Shown here one piece after another: positions 34,047 to 43,295 of a DNA stretch of 64,000 nucleotides. How positions within the stretch are numbered: the first letter of the stretch is position 1; every line of letters starts with the position of its first letter. The notes beneath the pieces were generated by a model. The model was not told the origin of the DNA. It saw only the letters and a list, made by a program, of their open reading frames with translations, and did no database searches. The stretch comes from Peribolospora baueri (Eukaryota > Basidiomycota > Peribolosporomycetes > Peribolosporales > Peribolosporaceae): assembly GCA_029717555.1 (NCBI GenBank), contig JAMDHS010000040.1:1-64000 (forward strand), given 5' to 3'. The translations under genes were made by a program, and so were the position numbers.

Positions 34047-35561
34047 ATGCCTCAAGACGCCTCCGCCTCCGACACAATTCCCGACCTCTCCGCCAAGCGC
34101 ATCTTCGGTGTCGCGGGAAAGATCTGTCTCGTCACTGGAGGCGGGACCGGCATCGGGCTGAGTGCGTGATACGACGTTGCGCCAGGTCGCACTCAGAGAT
34201 AGAGCTCTCCTCGGTTAATTCACACATGTATGTGTTCTATTTGCGCTTGCAGTGATAGCCACGGCGCTCGTTCAAAATGGTGCCAAAGGTGAGTGGCCGC
34301 GCGTGTCTAGCATCGGTCTTCTCTGACGCCAGGCGCTTGTTCGTTATTTGCCTATCGCCTCGTCTTCAGTCTACATCGCCTCTCGCAAGCTCCCCGCTCT
34401 TGAGGAAACTGCACGCAAACTCTCCCTTCTTTCTCCATACGTCTCGGACTACACCGCCACGCCTCACTGCATCGCCCTTCAATCCGACCTCACCACCAAG
34501 GCAGGTTGCGATGCCCTGGCGGAGGAGATCAAGAAGAGGGAGAAGAGGCTGGATGTGCTCGTGAACAATAGCGGGGTGGCTTGGGGACAGGAATTGGAAA
34601 AGTTTGACGAGAAGAAGGGTTGGTGAGTACAATTACCTTCTGAACTCGGGCGCCGGTCCCACATCGCCATTAACATGCTCATCGCTCGTCTTTCGCAATC
34701 TCAGGGATCAAGTATTCGCTTTGAACGTCAAAGCCCCCTTTTACCTTACAGTGGCGTGAGTCGGGGTTCCACGATCGGGTCCCCATATTTGCAGTACCTG
34801 CAGCACAACCATGCTTGTCGCATCGCCGCTTTTCGACATCGTTGACCAGTTCCGTTGTCTGAACTTTACGTCAGCCTCGTACCATTGCTCGAAGTCGGAA
34901 AAGACAACCTGGACCCGGCGAACGTGATCAACATCTCCTCCCTCGTTGCCTTCCACCCCGTCGCTGAGCAGAAGGTTGCTGCGCCTGGGACAGGCACCTA
35001 TAGCTGTGAGTACATCACAGGGATCCACGACCGCTGGCTCTTGCACGGCTTGAAACCGTCTCTAACTGAAACGTCATGTGCGCTTCCTACGTCGTCACTC
35101 GTCCGTAGACAACCCCTCCAAAGCCGCTATTGCTCACCTTACTCGCACTTTGGCGCAAACGCTCTCCGACCATCATATCAATGTCAATGCCATCGCTCCG
35201 GGAGTGAGTGCTATGTCTTTGCTCTGGCGTTTACTCGACCGTTGCTTTTCGGTCAAGCTGTTGTGGGCTGTTTGTGTCTCCACACCATTGACCATTACAT
35301 TTCGTTCCCCGCGTACCGCGCCCGTCCTTTCACCAGTACTTCCCTTCTCGTATGACCGCCTACGGTCTGAGCAACGCTGAAGAAGAGCTCCTTGAGGACC
35401 AGCCGACGGGGAGGCTTGGCACTCCGGAGGACATCGCTGGCGCGGCTCTGTTTCTCTCCTCGCGCGCTTCTTCCCACATCAAAGGCTGCAATGTCGTCGT
35501 CGATGGGGGCACTGTGCTCTATGATTCTGTCAAGGGGAGGGCGATGAAGGCCGCGCTTTGA
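34047..35561 (+). CDS. Short-chain dehydrogenase/reductase
   Basis: Classical SDR of about 300 residues after splicing. Start MPQDASASDTIPDLSAKRIF; cofactor loop KICLVTGGGTGIGL (T-G-x3-G-x-G); ALVQNGAKVYIASRKLPALE; the NNSG block in LDVLVNNSGVAWGQELE; the catalytic Ser in NVINISSLVAFHP. The catalytic Y-x3-K is rebuilt across an intron as TYSYNPSKAAIAHLTRTLAQ. Then INVNAIAPGYFPSRMTAYGL and GRLGTPEDIAGAALFLSSRA, ending GRAMKAAL. The Arg in ASRK suggests NADP(H) preference. Resembles fungal gluconate 5-dehydrogenase/RhlG-like reductases; substrate unknown. Six introns. Confidence 0.9.
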
Positions 35562-36051
35562 TGAGCTGGCAGCGTCTAGAGGCCAGAGGCTGGTCGACAC
35601 CTCCTGGGCAGTCGCTTCCGTGGACGATCTTTTTGGCGTCTCCTCGTAGATACTACAGGCCGGTGGCCGTCGAAACGAATATATCTTGCAGGTAGCGGGC
35701 GACCCGCGTCCGTATACCACGTTGCACTGGTGCGTCGTACCTGTCGCTGTTCTTCCTTTCCCGTCGCACCGGACGGATGAGCTGTTCTTCCCGGTCGCCC
35801 CGGACGCGTGGGCTGTTTTAAAGCGTTAATAGAATGCATGCTCCTTTAAATCCCATCCGGGGATTCATTAAATCCGACCGGTATTCGTTCCCTTCTCGTC
35901 CACTTCCTACGCAATGGGCATTCTTCCTCTTCTACCACCATCTCACAGCAGCACACCAGACGGATGCAGTCAGAACATGGAAATGTTGTGAATCGGCCCA
36001 TCATATTCGCTTTCAATCAAGACACTTACTCCTCTACGCCAATTTCTCTAG
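35562..36051. other. Stretch upstream of the kinase fragment
   Basis: About 490 nt with no recognised exon. If the kinase-like gene that follows were complete, its glycine-rich loop and lysine would lie here, but no frame shows them. A direct repeat of the phrase ccgtcgcaccgga / cggtcgccccgga occurs near 35760-35800. Confidence 0.4.
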
Positions 36052-36699
36052 ATCTTTACGGTTTCCGAACATCTGCCTGGGTCATCCCTGTCCCAACGTC
36101 TCGCTTGGGCTTCACAACTCTCTTCGGCTGTCCTCCACGTTCATCGGGCCGGTAAAACGTACCACGGCGACCTCAAAGTGGGCAACGTCGTCCTGGCCGC
36201 GCCTCCACCCCACCATCCAGGTCGCATCGTCCTCATCGATTTCGAGCAAGGACGCACGAACAAGCGTGCTCACGCGCCGGAGATCAGAGGTGAATGGGAC
36301 GTTGACGTGGGAAGAGACGGCCGACTAAGCTACCGTCCCTACGAGCGCGCGGGAGGCGGCGTCGGCGAGCAAGAGCAAGAGCGCAAGATGACGTGGGGAA
36401 GCTGGGGAGGGTGGTCCGCCTGGCGAGAGTGGAAGGACATTCCGGAGGCTTTGGAAAGAGCCGAAGTCTATTCGCTAGGGATCGTCCTTGGAGACATCTT
36501 GGCGGGCAGGGATCCAGACGAGGAGGAGGAGGAGGAACAAGTAGGCGCGGGACACGTCGCGGTGCGTATTCCTGCCGCCTGCACCGTCATGGTTGAGCGT
36601 TGCCAATACGCCAATCCCCTGCGCCGGCCTTTGTTGGACGAGGTCGCCGAATTTTTCGCCGAGGCCGCTTCGAGGGAGACCTTTTCTTCTTCTCCTTGA
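36052..36699 (+). pseudogene. Protein-kinase-like C-lobe fragment
   Basis: After an apparent acceptor (tttctctag) the frame reads IFTVSEHLPGSSLSQRLAWA, VLHVHRAGKTYHGDLKVGNV (catalytic loop with H-G-D-L-K-x-x-N) and RIVLIDFEQGRT. DFE stands in the place of the DFG metal motif. APEIRGEWDVDVGRDG corresponds to the APE block, then LERAEVYSLGIVLGDILAGR with the conserved D-x-Y-S-x-G helix here as AEVYSLG. It ends ASRETFSSSP. Fungal kinases of this HGDLK..N / IDFE..R type are common in basidiomycetes. No N-lobe (no G-rich loop, no ATP-binding Lys) is found upstream before the next gene, so this is a truncated gene or one whose 5' exons are too short to see. Confidence 0.6.
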
Positions 36700-36741
36700 T
36701 GTTCCGACCGACCGGACCGGCGCATCCGCCTCTACGGTAGC

Positions 36742-36799
36742 GTACATCAGCCATCCAAAAGCAGACTTGGCCAAAAGCAGACTTGGATAGCTGATGTAC
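36742..36799. repeat. Short palindrome with two perfect 16-nt direct repeats
   Basis: ccaaaagcagacttgg stands twice in a row (36755-36770, 36771-36786), flanked by gtacatcagccatcc (36742-36756) and its near-perfect reverse complement ggatagctgatgtac (36785-36799, one mismatch). The whole could fold into a stem with a looped centre. No transposon family recognised. Confidence 0.8.
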
Positions 36800-37692
36800 C
36801 ATTCTGGTCCAGCAGGGCGATTCGCCCACGCCCGCTCCCCTTGGAGACATCTGTGAGCTGACGCCAAGTCGAGGGTGAAGGCTCCCGAAAGCGGAGATCC
36901 TCTGGCCTTGTAAAGACATCTCGCAGATGCTCACGAGCAATTGCGTCGCTGATTGGCGATGAAAACGTCATGACGATCAACGGCGCAAGTGCTGAGCATA
37001 TTCTGCTCAGGCCTGACAAGTGTACAGAGTGCGGTGTCGTCAGAATCGAGGAGAGTAGGATGACAAGATCGAGAAAACTGACCTTTCAGATTGAACTGGT
37101 ATTCTTTTGAGAGGTCCGGCGCAGTCGTGAACCGAAAAGGTCCACGAAGCTGCCTGGCCCAGGCAATGGATCGGACGCGTGGTTCCAGGCCTCTCGGAAA
37201 ATGTGCGAGTGAGACCTGAGCGCCATGGCCTCCCTTGCGTCCCTCTCACTGGTAATGGAAAGGGACGCAAAGCTTCGGCCCGTTTGCAGAGCCGTCTCGT
37301 CGTCTCGCTAAAGATGGAAAGAATAGTGCTGATGGACAAAGGACTGGCAGCGCTGCGCTTGACGTCGGCCACAAAGCTGTCAGGGACGCAAGGGAGGCCA
37401 TGGCGCTCAGGTCTCACTCGCACATTTTTTGGATATTCGAGGCGACAGAAAGGCATATTATAAAGGGCTGGAGGCCATTGAAGGGTTTCCTATTCTAGGG
37501 TCGTGGCTTTGAGCCGATGCAAACCGTGCGCGTCATAGTGCCAGGCGTGGCCCGCATAGGAGGCGATAGACAGCGACGCCATAAGGGAATAGACGGGCAA
37601 GAGGTATCAGCAAAGTTGACATGTACGCTGTCCAACGCCAACGCCAGCTATAGCCGTTATGCAAGTTGAACGGCCCGATCCATGTTCGCGCC
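36800..37692. other. Stretch holding a long inverted repeat
   Basis: Nearly 900 nt without a supported gene. On the minus strand near 36950 a frame reads PLIVMTFSSPISDAIAREHL and looks faintly coding, but it cannot be linked to other exons. The inverted repeat within it is listed separately. Confidence 0.4.
37198..37427. repeat. Perfect 46-bp inverted repeat with 137-nt spacer
   Basis: Left arm 37198-37244 (aaatgtgcgagtgagacctg ... gcgtccct) and right arm 37382-37427 are exact reverse complements over 46 bases. No target-site duplication or transposase seen. A transcript through it would form a long hairpin. It may be a local inverted duplication. Confidence 0.9.
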
Positions 37693-38788
37693 TCATGAAA
37701 GGTGGATGACACAAGCACGCACAGACGAAAGGGTACGACTAGGGTATACGGGGCAGATCGAGCGAGCAGCAAGCAACATCGTCCTTATATTGGCAAGGTG
37801 GCTTGGCGGGCGTATTTCCACTTGCTCGGGCGGCGGTCGCTTCACCGGCGGCTCCTCCGCCTTGACCGCCTCTTCGCCCTTGGCCTTCTTTACGGTTTCC
37901 AGTTTTCCAAAATGGTGGGCAGGATGAGCCTGTGCGGACAGACGTCGACAGCAAAATTAAGAACCCCTCTACAGAAAAAAAAAGAGGAAAAACCTCGCTG
38001 CGCGCACCCTGACGACGGTACCAAACTGCTCGGAGCATGGGGCGGTGGCGGGAGGCAGGATGAACGGCCAGTTGGTGCGCCACTCGAAGACGAGGAGGGC
38101 ACCTCCAAAATAGGTTTTTCTGCCGGCGAACGCGAGGGCGCGAAAGAAAGAAATGCGAAAAGTGAGCTCGTAGAGTCGGACAAGACGCGAGAACGACTCA
38201 CGCGTCCTTCCAGTACTCGCCCCGTGTCCTGTCGTCTTTCCGGCTGCGATAAGGGATAGGGAGAACGAACGATCCGTCGAGAACTCTGCTGGCGCACTCC
38301 ATTCGCAAAGTCGGCTAACTCATCACAAGCACGAGATTCAAGGCAAAAGGGGATACGGCGTCAACAAAAAAAAAAAAAAAAAACACCTCCGCCCGTCGCT
38401 GGTCTCAACCGACTCACTTCGTCCAGCTCCCTGTCGCGGACCCGATCGATGCGCTCAAAGTTGCCCCAGTTCTTGCCCCATCGAGTTTTGGACATGTTCT
38501 TGACCTTGACGGGCAGGTTCCTGTCTGCCCCGGGGATCCACCTCTCAGACGTGAGGCAGCTGAAGGAGGGGGGTGTGCCGAGTCCGAACGCCGATGGAGT
38601 GAGCGCAATGGAAGCGAGGCCTGTGAGCTCATTATGACGGCGACGACATGTCAGAAAGGACGGAGGATCGCCCTCGTCTTCGACCTGGGCCTGAGAGCAA
38701 GGTTGGGTTCGATCAGTCGCTCCCACACAGATGGCGCAAATGAGCGAAGAGTTCAAGCGACCCCGTCACTTTGAGAAAGAGCCTTCAT
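37693..38788 (-). CDS. Unrecognised multi-exon protein
   Basis: Five exons join in frame. MKALSQSDG (donor ggg|gtcgct, weak) leads to AQVEDEGDPPSFLTC, then GLASIALTPSAFGLGTPPSF, TRWGKNWGNFERIDRVRDRE, then VLDGSFVLPIPYRSRKDDR with GEYWKDA, then KTYFGGALLVFEWRTNWPFI and PPATAPCSEQFGTVVR. The last is AHPAHHFGKLETVKKAKGEE with a Lys/Glu/Pro tail ending VRACVIHLS. Donors are gtgagt or gtgcgc and acceptors cag; an A/T run lies in one intron near 38365-38382. No signal peptide is obvious, and one hydrophobic patch (YFGGALLVFEW) is too short for a sure membrane helix. I do not know the family. The first exon is the least certain. Confidence 0.55.
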
Positions 38789-40639
38789 CTTCGCGAGCGA
38801 CGGGGTGAGCAGTAGTGTTCGACGACCTCAAGTAGCGACAGAAACGAAATGAGATGTGACGTAGGCGTTCGGTGGGTGCGCCCTCGCTGGTCGACGCGCT
38901 TGGGCAGCCCAAAGGGCTGTGAGAAGTCGCAGGGGGTGCCGGGGCTGCGGCAAACGCGATCGACCAGCGCCGACTAGGCCTCAGATAGACAAGGTGGTAA
39001 CCGAGCATATCGACTGTGAGCTGGTAGATGGTGGTATCTACATGGTGTTCCTCCTCACAGGGAGTACAGACAGTGGGGTCCCCGTCCTCTTTATATACGT
39101 TTCTCGAGAGGAATAGGCGCTCGGAGCGTACACAAAGGGGTACACCGAGAGCAATAGAAGTGATCTACCGCCTAGGAAATAGACGGTCGTAAACGGGGTC
39201 GCGACACGGTGACCGCTACCCTGACGACCAAGGGCGTCAGATCACGTGTGGTCGACGTCGACCTTAATCACCTCTCTCTCCGTCAAGGCTCCCCGATCTC
39301 CTTCCAGAAGGCACTCCACCTTCACGTCCGCATCTCTGGACGTCACCACCGATCATCGCAGTGGAGCTTGATTCCTCGCCCCGGGTGACACTCGCCAACC
39401 CCCTTCGCATCTCGCAGCCAGCAGTCAGTCGCAATGCTCGGCAGGCTCATCCATGTAGGGATCGACCTGATGCTCCTGTCTTGCTGTTTGAGGTAAGCTT
39501 GTCGAAGGCCATCACGTCCCGTATTGCTCATTTGGCCCATTGCAGCGGATTTCTTCGAGGTTCCGTTTGTCTCAACCCTTCAACTCTGACCATGGCCCAC
39601 GTGTCCTCCGCCACTCGCCCGCTCCCTTCCTCTTGCGGCCAACACAAAATCAGCGGCATAAAGCGCAGCACAGGCTTGACGCCCTCGATTGCTAAGATAC
39701 CGAACAAGGACCTGCGGCAGCTCATGCGGATATACTTGGAGGCCGGTGAGTCGCTCGCCGGCTCGCCAATGGACAAGAGGAGGTATTGGAGCAGGGCTGG
39801 AGGGGGGCCGAGAACAGACGAGACAGCTGGAAGGAGCACTGGCGGCTGCTAATTTCCCTATTGGGCGGGGGATCACTGTGAAGACTCGGAGAGAACGTTG
39901 ACTTGAGGCTAGTCGAAAGGAAGAAAATCTGACGCTTTCCGTTGGCTCTTACCGCCTAATGACAATGACGACGGCAACGACGCTCTAGGTGAATGGGTGA
40001 GTAATGATTGTTATGCGCGTGCCGTGTCTGCGATGTCGCTGGCAGTAAAACTACAGTTGTTGACGCTGCGGGCTGGCCCCTGCCCCCAACAGATCATGGA
40101 TTTAAGCGTTGTCGTTCTGGGTCGGAGTTCAAGGTGAGCCTGGCGAAGCTTGAGGCTGGACATCGTCTCGGAACACTCAGGTCATAGGCTGACTCTGTTC
40201 GCTCTCAACGTCTTCCAGCTTCGAGAGAGTTCGATGAAAGTGGTCGCCTACACCACAGCAGCACGATGTTGAGCTCCTGTCTTCGAAGCCGCCGTCTTCG
40301 CAGCAGATGTAGAACTCTCCCTTCCTCTTCATTTCCTTCCGGCTGTCAGTTCCTGTACTCTTAGCTTTTCATGATTGGTATCGCACCAGTCACTGATGAA
40401 TCGAGCCTTCCTTCGTCGCCGAAGCGTCATGAGGCCTTGTCAACCACGAGATCAGGATGCCGGCAACCGGCTGTTCAGGGACAGATAGTCTGTTGTGGCA
40501 TGTTTCGTTGCGTGGGCAGACTAATTCGAGCTCACAATCACAATAGCATGTGAGTAGCCTGGACAGGATGCGAACGAATGGAACGGTCGATTGCCTTCGG
40601 CCATTCGAGGTTCGTCACGGACGGGAGAAGGAGAGCCCT
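38789..40639. other. Stretch with weak traces of a spliced plus-strand gene
   Basis: About 1.85 kb. On the plus strand a possible chain is AKIPNKDLRQLMRIYLEA (39700-39745, donor gtgagt), SDAFRWLLPPNDNDDGND (39920-39996, donor gtgagt), IMDLSVVVLGRSS (40092-40131, donor gtgagc) and FERVR stop (40219-40233). The junction of the first pair does not keep frame, so I do not call a gene. The remainder shows nothing recognisable. Confidence 0.3.
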
Positions 40640-41144
40640 TCACCAAGTAGCCTTCTTGACTCCGGGCAACTCTCCTGCAAGAGCCTTCAATCGGAACTGA
40701 TACTGTTGACACGACGGAAGGATGAAGGCGCATGGAAATTAGCACTCTCTCTTGACGAGAGCATGGACTTCAACCCCTGCCCTTCCAATCGCCCCACTCA
40801 CCCGGCAAAGCCCGAAATCCGGCAGGACGCCCCTTCCCCTACCCGTCTCAATGCACCGATCCTTGACGGCAATTGGCCTCGCCGCGCGCGGGAAAGAGTT
40901 GAGCTGGAGCTGTGCCTGGTGACGCACCTTTGCGGGCAGCGTGGTGTTTCTAGCGATGTAGAGGTAGGAACGTCGGAGGAGCTCGGTGGAGGCGACCGTC
41001 TTGCGCGCCGCGGCGTCGCGCCTGCAAAGTCCGAGGTGCGGGCAAGACAGAAATCAGATGCTGCAAAACTGGAAAGAGTACATTCCGAGGAGATGCGTCT
41101 CCGGACGGGCTGACTCACAGGACTCGAGCGTTGAACTTGGGCAT
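40640..41144 (-). CDS. MRP2: Mitochondrial small-subunit ribosomal protein uS14m
   Basis: Three exons too short to stand out as open frames. Exon 1 (41144 down) is MPKFNARVL, with donor gtgagt after CT. Exon 2 starts after ggactttgcag: LRDAAARKTVASTELLRRSY, LYIARNTTLPAKVRHQAQLQ, then PIAVKDRCIETGRGRGVLPD and FGLCR, then donor gtgagt. Exon 3 starts after gtcaacag: YQFRLKALAGELPGVKKATW and a TGA at 40640-40642. The T-L-P-x-x-V-R-x-Q-A block, the CIETGRGRG signature and the R-x-x-L-x-G-x-L-P-G-V-K-K-A-x-W end are diagnostic of uS14 in mitochondrial ribosomes, where it binds the head of the small subunit. About 105 residues, as usual for the family. Nuclear gene; the zinc-binding cysteines of other S14 types are absent. 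Confidence 0.93.
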
Positions 41145-41366
41145 CTTGGCTTGTCCGGGCTCAAGACGTGGCGACGGACAGACTGACGAGCGACGAGTTC
41201 AGTCTGGTCGCTATCGGGTTTTTGGACTGCGGCACGGGCCGCCGCTTGTGCAATGAGTTTGCCGGCACCCATCTCTTTAAGTGAAAGGTTCGCGTTGTAC
41301 AAAACGCCGCAGCGATTGGTCATGTTATCCTTACCTATGCACAGCCTCACACGATCACCAACAGCG
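41145..41366. other. Promoter region of uS14m and upstream flank of tRNA genes
   Basis: About 220 nt between the minus-strand ribosomal protein gene and the first tRNA. Nothing else recognised. Confidence 0.4.
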
Positions 41367-41464
41367 GCTTTCTTGGCGCAGTTGGTTAGCGCGCAGGTCT
41401 CATAATATGAGGGTGCAAAGCACCTGCGATCCTGAGGTCGTGAGTTCGAGCCTCACAGAGAGCA
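41367..41464 (+). tRNA. tRNA-Met (CAT), elongator type, 24-nt intron
   Basis: Acceptor GCTTTCT pairs with AGAGAGC (one G-T pair), discriminator A. D arm TGGCGCAGTTGGTTAGCGCGC; anticodon stem CAGGT / TCCTG with the same T-T mismatch as yeast elongator Met; loop CTCATAA with anticodon CAT. A 24-nt intron follows position 37 (atatgagggtgcaaagcacc plus tgcg). T arm GTGAG TTCGAGC CTCAC. Followed directly by a T run, the polymerase III stop. A box and B box (GTTCGAGCC) intact. Confidence 0.93.
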
Positions 41465-41541
41465 TCTTTTTTTTTTTACAAAATCTTTTACTGTTTTTAA
41501 ATTTGTTACTGCGGCACGTCGTCTGTGTCACCTGACTTTTA

Positions 41542-41642
41542 GCTTTCTTGGCGCAGTTGGTTAGCGCGCAGGTCTCATATTATTATGAGGGTGCTTTGCA
41601 CCTGTGATCCTGAGGTCGTGAGTTCGAGCCTCACAGAGAGCA
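41542..41642 (+). tRNA. tRNA-Met (CAT), second copy, 27-nt intron
   Basis: Mature part identical to the copy 78 nt upstream. The intron after position 37 is 27 nt (ttattatgagggtgctttgc plus acctgtg) and differs from the first by a longer start and by TTT for AAA in the hairpin loop. A short T run follows. Tandem duplicate with diverged intron and 77-nt AT-rich spacer. Confidence 0.93.
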
Positions 41643-41823
41643 TACTTTTGCACGGCGCGGCTGCTCTTATGTGTCGCTCTAACGAATGTAGTGGTCTCGC
41701 GGGCTCAGCACGAATTGGCCTGCACTTCACACTCGACGATCGGCTCTCCTAAGCTCCCAGAAGCCGTCGCTTGGTCTTCTTCGGATACCAGCTTCTACCC
41801 TCGATTTCCGTTCCCTGCTCGGC

Positions 41824-43295
41824 ATGTCCGCAACCTTGATGGAAACGTCCCGTCCCGAGGATGGCAAAGTCCGACTGGCCCTTCTCGGCGCAGGTGCGTA
41901 GCTGAGCGGCGGCTGAGAGAGGGGCTTCTCGCTCAGAACTTGCTTGCCGCTCTCCAGCGCTTTGACGATGACCTGAGGTTGGCCGGTGATGGGCAGACAG
42001 ACGAGGACGGCGTCGATGTCTTTGCGGGAGAGAAGTTCGTCGACGTCGCTCCGGGAGTCTCATCCGAGTATGCCTCGATAGAGGGATGAGAAGCGGAAAG
42101 GGCGGACGAGGAGCGGTCGAGGTTGACCGTCTTGGAGGAACGGGAATAGACCGCGACCAGTTGAACCTTACGGGCGAGGGCGACGACGGAGGGGAGTGTG
42201 CCGGCAAGCAGAAAGAAGGACGGGAGCAGGTTCAGCGAGTGTGACCTGGGTCATGGCCGCCAGCGATCGGGCCCTGCAAAGGTCGAGCGAGCAACTTCAC
42301 CATTGGCGGCAAAGATCCTGTCATCAAGAAGCAAGACAAGGGAGAATGCGTACCGTGGCTCAATATCCAAAATCTACGAAGTCTCGCTCGCCGCTCGCAG
42401 GACAGTCCTTCAAAGGCTCCTTGAAGGCTCACCCTTGACGTGGTTCAGCCATATGCCAGTCGTCACAGTTATACACGAATTCCGTGCGGGACTCGTCAGC
42501 CCCGAACACGACGGGATTTCGAGCCAAAGGGCCTCAAATGGCAAGTGGCGGAGCAGTACCGGCACGAGACAGCCGTGCTCGAGGCGTCCAAGCTCGTGCG
42601 CATCGGCGGCATCGGTCGAGTGGCCTTTTTCTTCGTCAGCCAGCTCGGCTACATCACACCCCCGGAGGAAGCGCACAACGCCTATCTCGAGACGGAGTGG
42701 CAGAAGAATCATGTTCATCAGGGAGGTTTTCTTCTCGACGGAGGCGTTCACCCGGCTTCTTGGCATATGTCCATCCTGCCGCAACCGGCGAACAAGGTCG
42801 TCTCTTTGAGCGCCCACTCCATCCTCATCCAACCTCATCTCTTTCCCGTAGACACTCTCATGTCGACGATGAAAACGCAGGACGGCGCGGTGGGGCGCTT
42901 CGAGATGTCGTTCTCGTGTAAGGAAGGATGCGGCGAGGCGGTGCAACGAGATCTTTGTGCAGGGATCCGAGGGCTCCATCACGCTGAGCGTCAAGGTGTC
43001 GGACGAGAAGAACGATGCTAAGCGTAAGTGGGACCTCGCTCACTCCGTTCACGGCGGCGGCGGGAACAAAAAGAGCTACGTGGGCGACGGCCTCGAGCTC
43101 GAGGTGGAGCGCTTCGTCGACTCGATCCGCTACGACGTCTGGGGCATCCCTGACGCGAAGGAGCGCGCTGCCGGGGTCCGCCTGGGACACTCTCGCGAGG
43201 CGATCCGAGACCTCGTCCTTCTCGAGGCCATACTCAATAGTGCGCAGGCGGAAGGGAAGAGTGTTTGCTTGGACGACCTTTATTCGGACTTTTGA
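41824..43295 (+). pseudogene. Gfo/Idh/MocA-type oxidoreductase gene, internally rearranged
   Basis: The start MSATLMETSRPEDGKVRLAL with LGAG (41824-41892) is the head of a Rossmann domain and ends at a donor (gtgcgt). The expected remainder of that domain lies on the opposite strand (next entry). The C-terminal domain returns on the plus strand: PKGLKWQVAEQYRHETAVLE, LVRIGGIGRVAFFFVSQLG, NHVHQGGFLLDGGVHPASW, DTLMSTMKTQDGAVGRFEM. A second frame then gives IFVQGSEGSITLSVKV and LEVERFVDSIRYDVWG, ending LDDLYSDF. Between FEMSFS (about 42915) and NEIFVQ (about 42945) frame is not kept by any plausible intron. Together these point to a broken gene, unless the assembly is wrong. Family members are NAD(P)-dependent sugar or inositol dehydrogenases and dimeric dihydrodiol-type enzymes. 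Confidence 0.75.
41900..42212 (-). pseudogene. Inverted middle part of the oxidoreductase gene
   Basis: Read on the minus strand from about 42212 down, this gives GTLPSVVALARKVQLVAVYS then RSSKTVNLDRSSSALSASHP. After a short shift it gives DVDELLSRKDIDAVLVCLPI, TGQPQVIVKALESGKQVLSE and KPLSQ. This is exactly the missing half of the dinucleotide-binding domain (V-A-V-Y-S-R-S, D-A-V-L-V-C-L-P, G-K-x-V-L-S-E-K-P) of the gene that flanks it on the plus strand. The left limit touches the donor of the plus-strand first exon. Confidence 0.8.

Noticed and set aside
35834-36328. Plus-strand frame of 164 codons overlapping the kinase fragment
   Set aside because: Wrong frame relative to the kinase motifs and no recognisable block.
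39361-39852. Plus-strand open frame of 163 codons
   Set aside because: It may touch an exon at its end (DLRQLMRIYLEA), but the beginning has no coding character and splice phases to later pieces do not agree.
42250-42335. Minus-strand IFAAN just upstream of GTLPSVV, resembling the family's G-A-G-I-F-A block
   Set aside because: The acceptor phase does not match the plus-strand first exon and the next junction lacks an AG, so it is not used in the gene model.
42198-42440. Short plus-strand frame reading TIGGKDPVIKKQDKGE between the inverted segment and the C-terminal part
   Set aside because: No known counterpart in the oxidoreductase family and no fitting splice signals; probably breakpoint filler.
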